From NCBI RefSeq assembly GCF_014633365.1, contig NW_026267104.1, forward strand, positions 2,914,001 to 2,978,000: a DNA stretch of 64,000 nucleotides, given 5' to 3'. Position 1 is the stretch's first letter. Every line of letters starts with the position of its first letter. The notes beneath the pieces are model-generated. The model was not told the origin of the DNA and did no database searches. It worked only from the letters and a program-made list of their open reading frames with translations. The stretch is from Diospyros lotus. Its lineage: Eukaryota > Streptophyta > Magnoliopsida > Ericales > Ebenaceae. This document shows positions 22,618 through 33,418 of the stretch, one piece after another. A program made the translations under genes and the position numbers.

Positions 22618-25600
22618 TCAGGTAGAATGCACTATCAGCTTCTTTGCCACCAGCCGGATACCAGCTCTCTGCTGATAGTCATGTGTGTCCAAGGAGAAGT
22701 AGGCATCCACGAAAGTGCCAGGAGTGAACAATGAATCAAGTTCTACAACATCAAACCTACTGAACACGAGCTTCCGCGGGGTGGAAGAAGATTCCTTTTC
22801 ATATATCTCTGTGGACCATCCGGCAACATTCCCGTCTGCTACATTAGCTATGCTGGAAAAACATGTGGAGAAGAGGATAAGCTTCCAGTAACAGCAAGAG
22901 AGTTCCCTAATTAGCCGTTACTGCTTTATTGCCTTTTGCAAATACAACGATACAAGGAATGGAATTCAGATATATTAACACCTATTCCAGCTTAAAGTTC
23001 CCAGTAGAACCCAAGTTTCTTTGGTGTTTCCCCCATTCTCAAATGAAGCCCCAAAACAGAATCACACATCTAAAGAAAATACCAGCCAAAATGAGGAGAG
23101 CATACTTTGTTATTGAATAGAATTGACCCCCACTGGGGACAGAAAAACAGCCAATAAGTGGGAGAAGAAGTATATGTGTCCAGAAGCACCTGAGAAAAAC
23201 TTCCAATATGTAATGTGTATGAACATGTCAGCAATGAAGGGATGCTTATTTAACTTCCATTTCGTAATGCATACACTAGAATGGCACTAAAAGTAGAATG
23301 AGCATCACATTGGTTAAAAAAGAAAAACTGTGTTAATTAATATTTCCATTTTGTATCAGATCAGTGAAGTATAAAAGCATAGTTAATATATATATGAACT
23401 TTGAGGAGAAGATAAACTTACTTCAATCGCACCGTAGGTGAGTTGAAACCCGTCGTTCTGGTCACTATGTATCTCCACTCAGAACTGCTACCAGACTCTA
23501 CAGACAATTTTTGTGCATGATTATCACACACATCCAAAACCTGGCAAAGTCTTGGGGTAGCGTCCACAACAAAATTCAACTGTGGCCGGCCAGCATAATC
23601 AACAAATTTTGCACTCATTCCAAACCGCACTTTCAACTTGGTACAGCAAAGCTGCAGTGTAATATTTTCGTGCAATATCTGTATTCTTTGAGTACCACGA
23701 CAAAATGGGGCAAGAGATGCATTGATAGAAGGAATATAAACTTCATCAGGCTGTAAGAAGTCAGTATAGCCACTGGAGCCCTCGGAACCAGCAGCAGTAG
23801 AAGTCTCTGGAGATTCTGAAACTGAGCCAGATTCTTCATCCATGGCGTCATCTGGTTGAAGGGATTCTCTCTCCACTTCATCAGTTAGTGGGCTCATGAC
23901 AAAATGGTCGGCCCGACCTGCACTGGGTTCAGCATGATCCGGAACAATATCCCCTGTGTTAGGAGCCATAAGAGACAGTATTGGATGATTTGCTTCCACG
24001 TTTGCATTCCTATGATCTGAAAATGGGTGATTTTCACTTCTGACACTTGATGAAGATGCATTCATGTTCACGACCATACCACCTGGAGAAGCATTTGCAT
24101 TTGCATGATATCTTGCGGTAGCATTTGGAAAAACCCAACTGTTTTCTGTAAGTATGTCTGGCAGGCTTGATTCCTAGACGCATAGGAAAATTTGGTAATT
24201 TGCTAAATAACCAATCTAGCAAATGCATTACAATAATCAACTCACTTAACAACATAAATTGGATGTAAATAAAAAATATATATCAAATATTAAAGTTATG
24301 CAGTTTAACAAACATAACAAGGAGGCAATTCTGCAATGAAATATAAGGTCAGTTAAAGTCACATGGCTTGATACCTCAAATGGATGTCAATTGGCTGTGG
24401 ACTAAGCATTATCAAGATTTCTTTAATTAAAAAGTACGAGCTTTAAACTTAAAAAAACAGTAAATGTTTACCAAGAAAAGTACTGTTGCACAGTGCTTGA
24501 GAACTTCAAGATTCATTCGGACATCATCTAAACTCCTGAGAAATCAACAAATTGTAGATTCATTAGAAACTTACTGTAGATTCATTATGGATTTCTGAAT
24601 GCCAATATGTATATTGGTCATTCTGAAATAATACATGCACCCGTTCCAATCTGTTATATCCTACTAGCCCAGAAACCTAAAAAATTGTTGGCGTTACACA
24701 GATCTGGCCAGATTGATACAGATGGTCAAGCACAAGAAGGCTTCAGGAAGCACTAGAACCACATCCCGCCTCCTAAACTAGAAGAATAAAAAAAAAATGA
24801 AATAACAGGGCAGAGTGCAGCCAAACAACAATCTGCATTCATATAACTTTCTGTCCCACCAATAGACGACAAGTAAAAAGAGGAGATATAACATAATGTA
24901 AGATGATAATACAATTGTCAGAATTTATAATATAAACAAGTGATCATTATATTCACTATAGTTGAAGACTAAAGAATGGAGAAATGGAGATCTATTCTAA
25001 CGGGGTGGAGAGCATATTATATTACCTATGTGTTTGCTGTCCAAGCTCAAAATAACTTGCAAGTGTGGCCATCTGTATAGAACAATTCGGTTGCATCAGC
25101 AACCCAAACAAAGGACCAATCAAATGCCATTAGCTAGCTATTACCATAACCCATCATATCTGCATAAGTTGAAAATTTCTGATATCATAGATAATGGACA
25201 TCGACTAACTCTGAAAAATGACATTGCAGACAAATAAGAACAGGGAAATATGCCATCAGAACACATCTTGACAGAGCCTTAGACCCAACCTTTTGCTCAG
25301 GCGTTTAGATAAACTCCAAAAGACCAAAACGGGTAAAAAAAGGACATGATGTACCCTGGAATGGGGGGTGAAGCCTCCAAAATTACGAAGTTCACCATTT
25401 GATTGGCCAGATTTCCTTGAATTCAGTACAAGATTCAACCCCCCCCCCCCCCCCCCAACTTCCCCTGTCCCGCCCAAAAACAAAAAAGCCAAACAATATC
25501 TTAAAAAGTTTTCTGAGTTTAAAAAATATAGCATGCAGATGAATTTCTGAAGCAACCGTGAGAGAAAAAATTCTGAATCTAAAGAAATCACTAGCTAATT

Positions 25601-27934
25601 GTGCTACTGCTTTACATTCGACAACAACGACGTCAGAAAGCAGGAACAGACAGAAGCAGAGATTGGGTAGAACAAATTGATCAATACTGAAGTCCAAACC
25701 TACATGAGCATTGCAATCCAAGCAGTAAGAGATGAGAGAAGACAACTCCGAAAGTAAAAATAAGATAAATGGGACTTCAAAGATGTAAATAAGATGCACT
25801 AACTCAATATGAGCCACCAGAATCCTAAAATAGAATGTTGAGAAACATAAATTCAGCCAAGTCAAGGCAGCTTATATACTTTGCCTGATTATGATAAACC
25901 CATAGAAACAAAAATATAAATTATTTATAAAAATTCTATCTTGCTGCATAAGGACTATAATTTTCCAAACATCACCGCTCCCATCTCATATTTAACGCCA
26001 TTGCCAAACTACAATCCATTTTTGAATTTGGATAAATCATTTAAAAATTTTGAAGAATTTGTCACTAATATTTAAGATATTTTTTTCACTTTTGACTATC
26101 CAACCCATGTAGCTGACACCTAGCAGGATTAAGAATTTTCTTTTAAATGATTTTTCCAAATCCAGAGCAAGGTTCCAATGTTATTCCCAAATTCAGACAA
26201 CTTATTGAAACTCAGGAAATGACATTAAACCGGCCTCTGGTTTATAAAAAAAGAAAAGTAAGTGGATATGGCTACAATTAACTCTGCTCAGGGCCGGCCC
26301 AAGGTCCAGTGGGGCCTTAGGCGAAAATAATTTTTTTTTTTTTTGAGGGTGGGGCGCTCTATTTTTTTGGAGACTCCTAATTTATTTTTTTTTTTTTGAG
26401 GAGGGGAGATGGTTTGTTCTCTTTCTGAGTCTGTTCGGGGGGGGGGGGGGGGGGGGGGATTTTTTTGGGGGGCCCCATATCTCCGTGTATGGGGGGAGGG
26501 AGATGGGCGCTGAGCGGTGGCTGTTTGGGGTCCCAAATTTTGGAGGGGGATTTTTTTGGGGGCCCCAAATTCTCTGTGTGTGTGTGTGGGGGGGGGGGGG
26601 GGTGTTTGGGGCCCCAAATTTTTGGGGGGCCCTAGGCATAGGCCTCAGTGGCCTATGTCTTGGGCTGACCCTGACTCTGCTTGTAGTTATCTAGAGCTGG
26701 TTCTAAGCTGGGAGTAGGCAGGCCAGCACCCAGCGTAAGGCTCAACGAAAGGTGATCTAGATTCTAGAATTTATATATTCGACCAACGTATTAGGATAGA
26801 AACTTAGAGGGTGCTTCGCTTATCCCTTTCTTTTTTCATAACTTTTAAGTTATTTAATTTTAAGTTAAAAGTTAAATATTATTTAAACTAATAATGTATC
26901 TGAATAAATGTATTTTTAAATTATTAATTAATAATTATATATTTAATTTAAAAGAATTGTTAAGTTATGTTTATTGCTGTTATATATATATATGCATATA
27001 TACACGTAGCACGAGAGAGGAGGAGATGAGGGTGGGGACAGCAACAGATAACGATCGATGGGGCAACAAATGATCGACGATGGAGGAGAAGTTGAAGGAG
27101 CGGCCGATGAGGGCGGCGATCGACGGGCACGACCCATCAACCTGATAACGGCTTGCGACCGCCCAATTGGACGACGACGACAATGGATCTGGAGAAGGGG
27201 CGACGGTAATGACAAAAACTTGAGGGAAGATGGGAGAAGAGAGACAAGGGTGTAAATATTAAAATATTTGAGAATAAAATAGTAAATTAAATGGGTCAAC
27301 GCACTAACTTCTCTTGCAAAAGCTGGGGGCACCAGTTTTTTTTCAAACGCTATAAAGTAGGTTATATTAAGGGTACAATTAGACAAGTCACTGAAAAAAT
27401 AATTGAACTGTTTAAACAGAGATAATACCTTCATGTCACCGGCTCTATTACCAAACCTCTGAGTTAACAGAGGCAACGAATCAATCGTGCCCTTGGGCTC
27501 CGGCGGGGGCCGGTTGATCTCAGCAAAAGCTTCCCGTATCCGAGCACAGTCGAAATTCAGTATGTTGTGACCCGCCCATATCCTCCCTACAACCACCTCC
27601 CAATCAAACCTCAAAAAAACACCCAAAATCGAATCCCTAGAAACAAGAACATACCGTGGAGAATATCGAAGACCCGGTCGGCAATTTCGGCAAAGGAGGG
27701 GGCGGAAAGGACGGAGTCTTTGGTGATGCCACTGCGGCGTCGGCTGAGGTTGGAGATGAGGGAGAGGTTAGCGGGTCGGACCGGGGTCGAGTAGCTCTGG
27801 AGCTCCACCAGTTTCCTGGGGCAAACCAGGATGGCTCCAAATTCGAGGAGCGCCCGTCCCTGTCCGGGTCGGGTCGGGATTGTGGTCTCCACGTCGAAGA
27901 AGGCTAATTCCGATCGGTCGGCACTGGAAACCAT
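22618..27934 (-). CDS. NEN1: NEN1-like DEDDh exonuclease, array copy a
   Basis: Six minus-strand exons: 27655-27934, 27429-27586, 25026-25072, 24472-24535, 23422-24173 and 22618-22852. They sum to 1536 bases (511 residues) with GT-AG junctions in phase. NEN proteins are exonuclease-domain proteins. Arabidopsis NEN4 acts in nuclear breakdown during sieve-element maturation, while the role of NEN1-like members is less clear. The catalytic residues are all present: Exo I in FFDVETT, the Exo II aspartate in AGHNILNFDCARI and the Exo III H/D pair in THRSLDDVRMN. The C-terminal domain with LDVCDN and GIRLVAKKLIVH is complete. Compared with copy b, a conserved block reads SRRRSGI instead of SVRCNGI. 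Intron 2 is enlarged by two insertions. Confidence 0.88.
26289..26673. mobile_element. Non-autonomous hAT element in NEN-a intron 2
   Basis: The termini CAGGGCCGGCCCAAG and (reverse complement) CAGGGTCAGCCCAAG are hAT-type. They are flanked by a perfect 8-bp target duplication ACTCTGCT at 26281-26288 and 26674-26681. Unit 2 has the empty site with a single ACTCTGCT at 49729-49736. The 385-bp interior holds long G runs and no transposase, and open frames across it are artefacts of those runs. Confidence 0.92.
26808..27357. mobile_element. About 550-bp insertion in NEN-a intron 2
   Basis: Unit 2 reads straight through CTTAGTAGGTTG near 49853, while unit 1 is interrupted here. The insert has an AT-rich left half, a TA microsatellite near 26985 and a GC-rich stretch at about 27005-27250. 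I could not assign termini or a class. Confidence 0.6.
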
Positions 27935-28387
27935 TTCCCAGAGCTGTGTTCGTCGGAGAAGAAATCAAATAGGATGATAATTTGTATGTATCATCAGTGC
28001 GTATATATGTATACATATAGAATGGAAAAGGCGGGTACGGTTTCGGTTTCGCCATGACCCACGCGAAGAAGAAAGGTACAGATGGTTTTTAATTTAATTC
28101 CTCAAATAATTAAATTTTGAAATTGAATGCCCCCCTCAAAGTGATAAAAAATTGTCGTTAATTACAAAGACTAACGGGAATTTATAAAAAAATACATAAA
28201 AAAATTGTCATAAAAAAATACATAATATCTAATATACATAATATTAGATAATATCAAATAAAAAAATTGTCTTTTATTATGTATATCTAATATACATAAT
28301 ATGTATTTTTATAAAATTATATAAAAAATAATCATCAATAATCAGATATATAAATACATAATATATAAAAAAATTCAAAATCACAAA

Positions 28388-28411
28388 CCCCCCCCCCCCC
28401 CCCCCCCCCCC
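28388..28411. repeat. 24-base C run
   Basis: The longest C/G homopolymer in the window, in AT-rich DNA left of the foldback MITE. Confidence 0.85.
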
Positions 28412-28474
28412 AATAGCTTCCACCAGAAGCATTCTCTTTTTCTCTTTTCTCAAAACTTATCTAGGAAGTTTCTT

Positions 28475-28850
28475 TAATAGGATAAATAATTATATCATTT
28501 AGAATTATGTGTAACTTATCTTTATATTTTTTATTATATCAAAAAATCTCTTTATACCTTTAAAATATTGTAATCAGTTATAATTTATTGTTATTTTACA
28601 TAATTTCATGCAATTTACTAGTTGATTAATGTAAAATTTTATATTTTGTTGATATACTAAAATTTTGTATATAAAATTTTATATTTTATATGTAAATTAT
28701 TATACAAAATTATGTAAAATAACAATAAATTGCGACAGATTATAATATTTTAAAAGTGTAATCGGGTTTTTGATATAATAAAAAATATAAAAAATAAATT
28801 ACACATGACCCAAATGTAGAAAGGTTTTATGTAATTTATCTTATATTATA
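28475..28850. mobile_element. AT-rich foldback MITE
   Basis: The left arm (about 28475-28615) pairs with the reverse complement of the right arm (about 28700-28850). Shared words include ATTTATTGTTATTTTACAT and TTTTTTATTATATCAAAAA. It is almost palindromic and non-coding. A 24-base C run lies just to the left (28388-28411). Confidence 0.6.
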
Positions 28851-30407
28851 TATATACTAGGGAATGCCCGTGCCTAAAGGCACGACGTAAATAATATTAT
28901 GACTAAATTTTGAATAAAAATAAAAATTAAAATAATTGTATAACGTTGTATAATAAAAAAAAAGTTAAATTAAAAAAAATGCTCTATAATCTAAACAAAT
29001 TAAATTAAAAGTTGATGCTATTGTTGCCAGTCAAATTATAATTTCTACTGTTGCCAATCAAATTATAATTACATAAGAAAAATAAACATTATATTGTTAT
29101 TCATCAAAAGAGGGTTAAAATTTTACAAAAAGTGGGTTAAAATTTGTAAGCTTTACAAAAAGTAGGTTAAAGCTTTACAAAATATGTATGCTTTACAAAA
29201 AATGTGTCAATAACTGTCCTCAAACATGTGTTTGCATGAACTTCCTCCTCATTACTTTCCAAAAAGTCTTCGTATCAACTTGTATGTATCCCCAATGAGG
29301 AACATGCACAATAATCTGGTAATTTGTGAAACAAAAAAAAATATAGATTAGTACATTTATTGTAAATATACATATCAAAATATACATGAAATTAAAATTA
29401 AAATCAAAACCTAGTATGAATAATTATCAGTTGGAAAGTCCATGGCAATCGCCGCCCGTTGCTGGTCGCCATGGCCGTGGCCATCAATGGAGGAAACTTG
29501 ATTCGGGGTCGAAGAACTTTGGGTTCTTGACCGTGAGTGGTTGGGAACCCTTGTGTTCCCCAACCCCCATGGGTCAGAAACTCTTGGTTAGGGAATACGT
29601 TTTTTTTATGTTATTTTAATTAAAAAAATTTTGATTATAATAAAATAAAAAATAGAATTAATAAAATAAAAAAATAACACAAATAAATGATTTTTTTTTT
29701 AATAACCAATTTCGATTTAAAATCGCCTTTCATCACCATTAAAGAAAGAAGTTTTTATTTCTTTTGAAATTAAATCATTTATGACTTACACGATTGTTTT
29801 TTTTTTTATTTAAAAAATTTCAAATGTTATATAATCCATAATTTTTTTAAAAATTGATATTTAGAATACTTAATATTAGATTCCAAACTGAAAATTTAAA
29901 AACATTTTAAACGTGAGCATCTGTGCATAATGTAGTGTAGTCCATAATATTTTAATTGCTTCTAAACATTATGTATATACATATAAGTTTGCTACTGTGC
30001 ATACACATACACATTAGTTTGCTCATAAACTGTTTAATGTTTATGTATGCACATAATCAATTAATGTTAATTAAAAATTTTAAAAAATTGCCACCCATGG
30101 AGCACCTTTTGATGCCCATATACATACACAACATCTTTTGCTATGTACACATACATAAATTAAATTTTTAATTAACAATAGAGTATCTTTTGATAGAAAT
30201 GCTCATTCAAGTGACAGTAAAATCTTGACAGAAACCATTTAATAGAAATACATTTGATAGAAATGCTTCCATCTCACTTCATTTGACAAAACACTCAAAT
30301 AAAGAGAGAAACGTTCATTAATTAAAAATTTGACAGAAACGCTATACATATGCATTTCTATTAATCTATATGGATTAAACATTATCTGCAAATGGATTAA
30401 ACATTAA

Positions 30408-30639
30408 GGGTGCGTTTGATAAAGTTAGAAAATGAGGGTGGAATTTCAATTCCATGGAATTCCAATTCTCACCCCAATTCCTAGAAATTTCAATTATTTG
30501 ATTTCAAGGAAAATATTCATTTTTTGAACTAAAATGGAATTCGAATTCCATGAAATTAAAAAGTTGTTTGATAGAATTTCCTGAAATTTAGATGAAAAAT
30601 GAATTCCACCCTCATTTTCCATGATTATCAAACGCACCA
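30408..30639. mobile_element. Tourist-like (PIF/Harbinger) MITE inside the Helitron
   Basis: The left end GGGTGCGTTTGATAA matches the reverse complement of the right end TGGTGCGTTTGATAA, and similarity extends to about 40 bp. TAA flanks both sides (30405-30407 and 30640-30642). An uninterrupted relative of the target (AACATTAAGATCTTGCAT) occurs nearby at about 30824-30841. Confidence 0.8.
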
Positions 30640-31309
30640 TAAGATCTTGCATTAAAAATTATGTGAAAGAAATCTTTGCAGAAATGAGTAAAAAGAAGGA
30701 AACAGTTAAAAAATGAAGTGAAATGAGAAGTGGAGTGGGAATCAATAGGAAAGAAATCTTGTATTAAATATTAATGCAAATGGAGTTCATTTGAGATGAG
30801 AGCGTTTTTGTCAAATGGATTAAACATTAAGATCTTGCATAAATATTAAACATTAGATTCCAAACGTAACTCGAGAGCAGCAAACACACAAAATATATTT
30901 GTAAACATAAAATATAAACAGGAAACATTATATTGCTTATGTGCATACATAAACATTAAACAAAGAACAACAAATAGAAATGTATACATAGATTTGCAAA
31001 CATTAGATTCCAAACTGAAAACATTAAACATTTGACAACTTCCTTCACAATCTAATAATGAGCAACAAACACAAAATATATTTAAACAACGAACACCATT
31101 ATTTATGGCGTACATTACATACATACATAGAAATACATACACATATATGTGGCGTTGGCAGGGGCGACAGGGACGGCGAGGCGAGCTGCACTGTGGCCGG
31201 GTGGCAACGACGGCAGGTGTGAGCGACTGTAGGGGCAACGGGGGCGATGGCACACGTGTACAAAAAATTAATAATTTTAAAATATCAAATATCAAATGTA
31301 CAAAAAATA

Positions 31310-32515
31310 CACTAAATTAAATACACATAATTAACACATACACTAAATGAAATACACTAAATCAAATGTACATAATGAATAATCAAATACACATAATTAA
31401 CACATACACTAAATGAAATACACTAAGTTAATAAACGAAACTAAATTAAATTAACACTAAATTAATTTACACTAAACTAAATTAAATTAACACTAAATGA
31501 ATTTACACTCAACTAAATTAACACACTAAATTAACACACACACACACACACACACGTGTATATCTATATAATACACTAAATTAATACAATAACATTTTAA
31601 AATATCAAATGTACACAAAACATAAAACACTATAAAAAATACACAAAATAATAGGATAGAAATAATGAAATGTACATAAATTAACACACATATTTGTTTA
31701 CATAAACTAAACTAAATTAAATTAACACTAAATTAATTTACACTAAACTAACATTAAATTAAATTAAATTAAATTAACACTAAATGAATTTACACTAAAC
31801 TAAATTAACACACATAATCAAATATACATTAACACACACACACACGTGTAATACACTAAATTAAAACATAAAACAGTAAACTAAACTAAATAAAACAGTA
31901 AATCTATATAATACACTAAATTAATAATTTTAAAATATTAAATGTACACAAAACATAAAACAGTAAATTAACACACACACGTGTATATCTATATAATACA
32001 CTAAATTAAACATAAAACACTATAAAAAATACACAAAATAATAGGATAGAAATAATGAAATGTACATAAATTAACACACATATTTGTTTACATAAACTAA
32101 ACTAAATTAAATTAACACTAAATTAATTTACACTAAACTAACACTAAATTAAATTAAATTAAATTAACACTAAATGAATTTACACTAAACTAAATTAACA
32201 CACATAATCAAATATACATTAACACACACACACACACGTGTAATACACTAAATTAAAACATAAAACAGTAAACTAAACTAAATAAACTAAATAAAACAGT
32301 AAATCTATATAATACACTAAATTAAACATAATACACTAAATTAAATTAACACACACACACACACGTGTAATACACTAAATTAAAACATAAAAGAGTAAAC
32401 TAAACTAAATAAACTAAATAAAATACACACATAATCAAATACACACATAAACTAAATTAAATTAAATTAACACTAAACTAACACTAAACTAAATTAAATT
32501 AACACTAAATTAAAA
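31310..32515. repeat. Low-complexity tandem repeat field
   Basis: Built from short words such as ACTAAATTAA, AACACTAAA and ACACACACGTGT. A block of about 270 bp starting at CATAAAACACTATAAA occurs at 31621 and again at 32011, nearly identical, 390 bases apart. Shorter pieces recur further right. No coding potential. Confidence 0.8.
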
Positions 32516-33108
32516 TGAAGACCTGGAAGTGAACACCAAATACAGAAATCTATATATATATATAGAGAGAGAGAGGACCCTGGAAGTGGGCGACGATGCA
32601 GGGACGCGGCGGCGACGATGGCGTGGGTGGGCTACGCGGAGGCTGAGGGAGAGAGACAATGGTTAAGTCAGAGAAAGAGAGAGGGAGAGAGAGAGGCGGT
32701 GTGGGCGAGGGGCGACGACGGTCGCGGGTGAGAGAGAGAAAGAGAGAGGGAGAGAGAGATGCAGTGTGGGCGTGGGCAACAATGGCGGGCGAGTGGGAAA
32801 CAGAGAGGGAGATAGAGAGGCAGAGAGGGAAACAGAGAGAGAGGCATGATGGGATGCTTTTGGGCGGGCGGCCGCGCGCCGAGAGGGGGGGGCGTGGATC
32901 TCAACCGTTGAAGCAGAGTGTGTGCGTGTGAGCTGTGAGAATGAGCTGTGAGGATGAACTGTGCGTGTGAGCTGTGAACTGGTTTTGGGGGGAAAAATAT
33001 CAAAACTCAGCCATTGATGGAAAATCAGAACTCATCTCAACCATTCAAAAAATGTCCCCCTCACATTTGTCTCTCAATTTCAAAAATCTTCTTGCTTTAT
33101 TATATAGA

Positions 33109-33256
33109 TTATTTCTTTTGTCAAACTTCTCTGAAAAGTTTTTTTTTTTGTTTTTTGTTAAAGCTTCTCCGAGAAGTTTCCTTTAAAATATATATATATA
33201 TATATATATTATAAAGAAGGTTTTGGCAAAGAGATAATGACGAAGACAAGCTATAT
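33109..33256. other. Short stretch between the Helitron and the PPR block
   Basis: AT-rich, with a TA microsatellite at about 33188-33210. Unit 2 homology resumes at GACGTCAAAGG near 33259. Confidence 0.5.
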
Positions 33257-33418
33257 ATAAGGTTCCTGACGTCAAAGGTTCCCTTGTCTTTTCTTCACTC
33301 ATTCATCAATCAATATGATCAACATAAACACCAATTTATTATTCGTAGTGTCAGTTCTATTAATTATTGAACCACCTTTTCAGAGCTGAGAATGGTACTT
33401 CAGTACCTGCAGAATTCC

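Larger units (their letters stand above)
28857..33108 (-). mobile_element. Non-autonomous Helitron, 4.25 kb
   Basis: Read on the minus strand, the left end in window coordinates is a Helitron 3' end. It has a hairpin with stem CGTGCC/GGCACG and a 4-base loop (28869-28884), then 8 bases, then CTAG followed by a host T. At the other end the minus strand begins TCTATATAATAAAGC preceded by a host A. That is the A/T insertion preference, 5' TC and 3' CTRR of plant Helitrons. No Rep/helicase frame is present. The body contains a MITE (30408-30639), a low-complexity repeat field (31.3-32.5 kb) and GC-rich islands (29430-29590, 31140-31260, 32580-32960) that may be captured host fragments. Confidence 0.8.

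Noticed and set aside
26288..26717. Proline- and glycine-rich open frames on both strands
   Set aside because: Produced by long G runs inside a hAT element, with no coding signature.
31310..32515. CRISPR-like or centromeric satellite array
   Set aside because: No fixed repeat-spacer structure. The words are short, variable and AT-rich, and the context is a plant Helitron.
31310..32515. Interstitial telomere repeat
   Set aside because: Words such as ACTAAAC resemble CCCTAAA but no run of the true heptamer exists.
32659..33003. Arg/Glu-rich and Ser/Leu/Pro-rich open frames
   Set aside because: Translation of a GA-rich repetitive stretch inside the Helitron.
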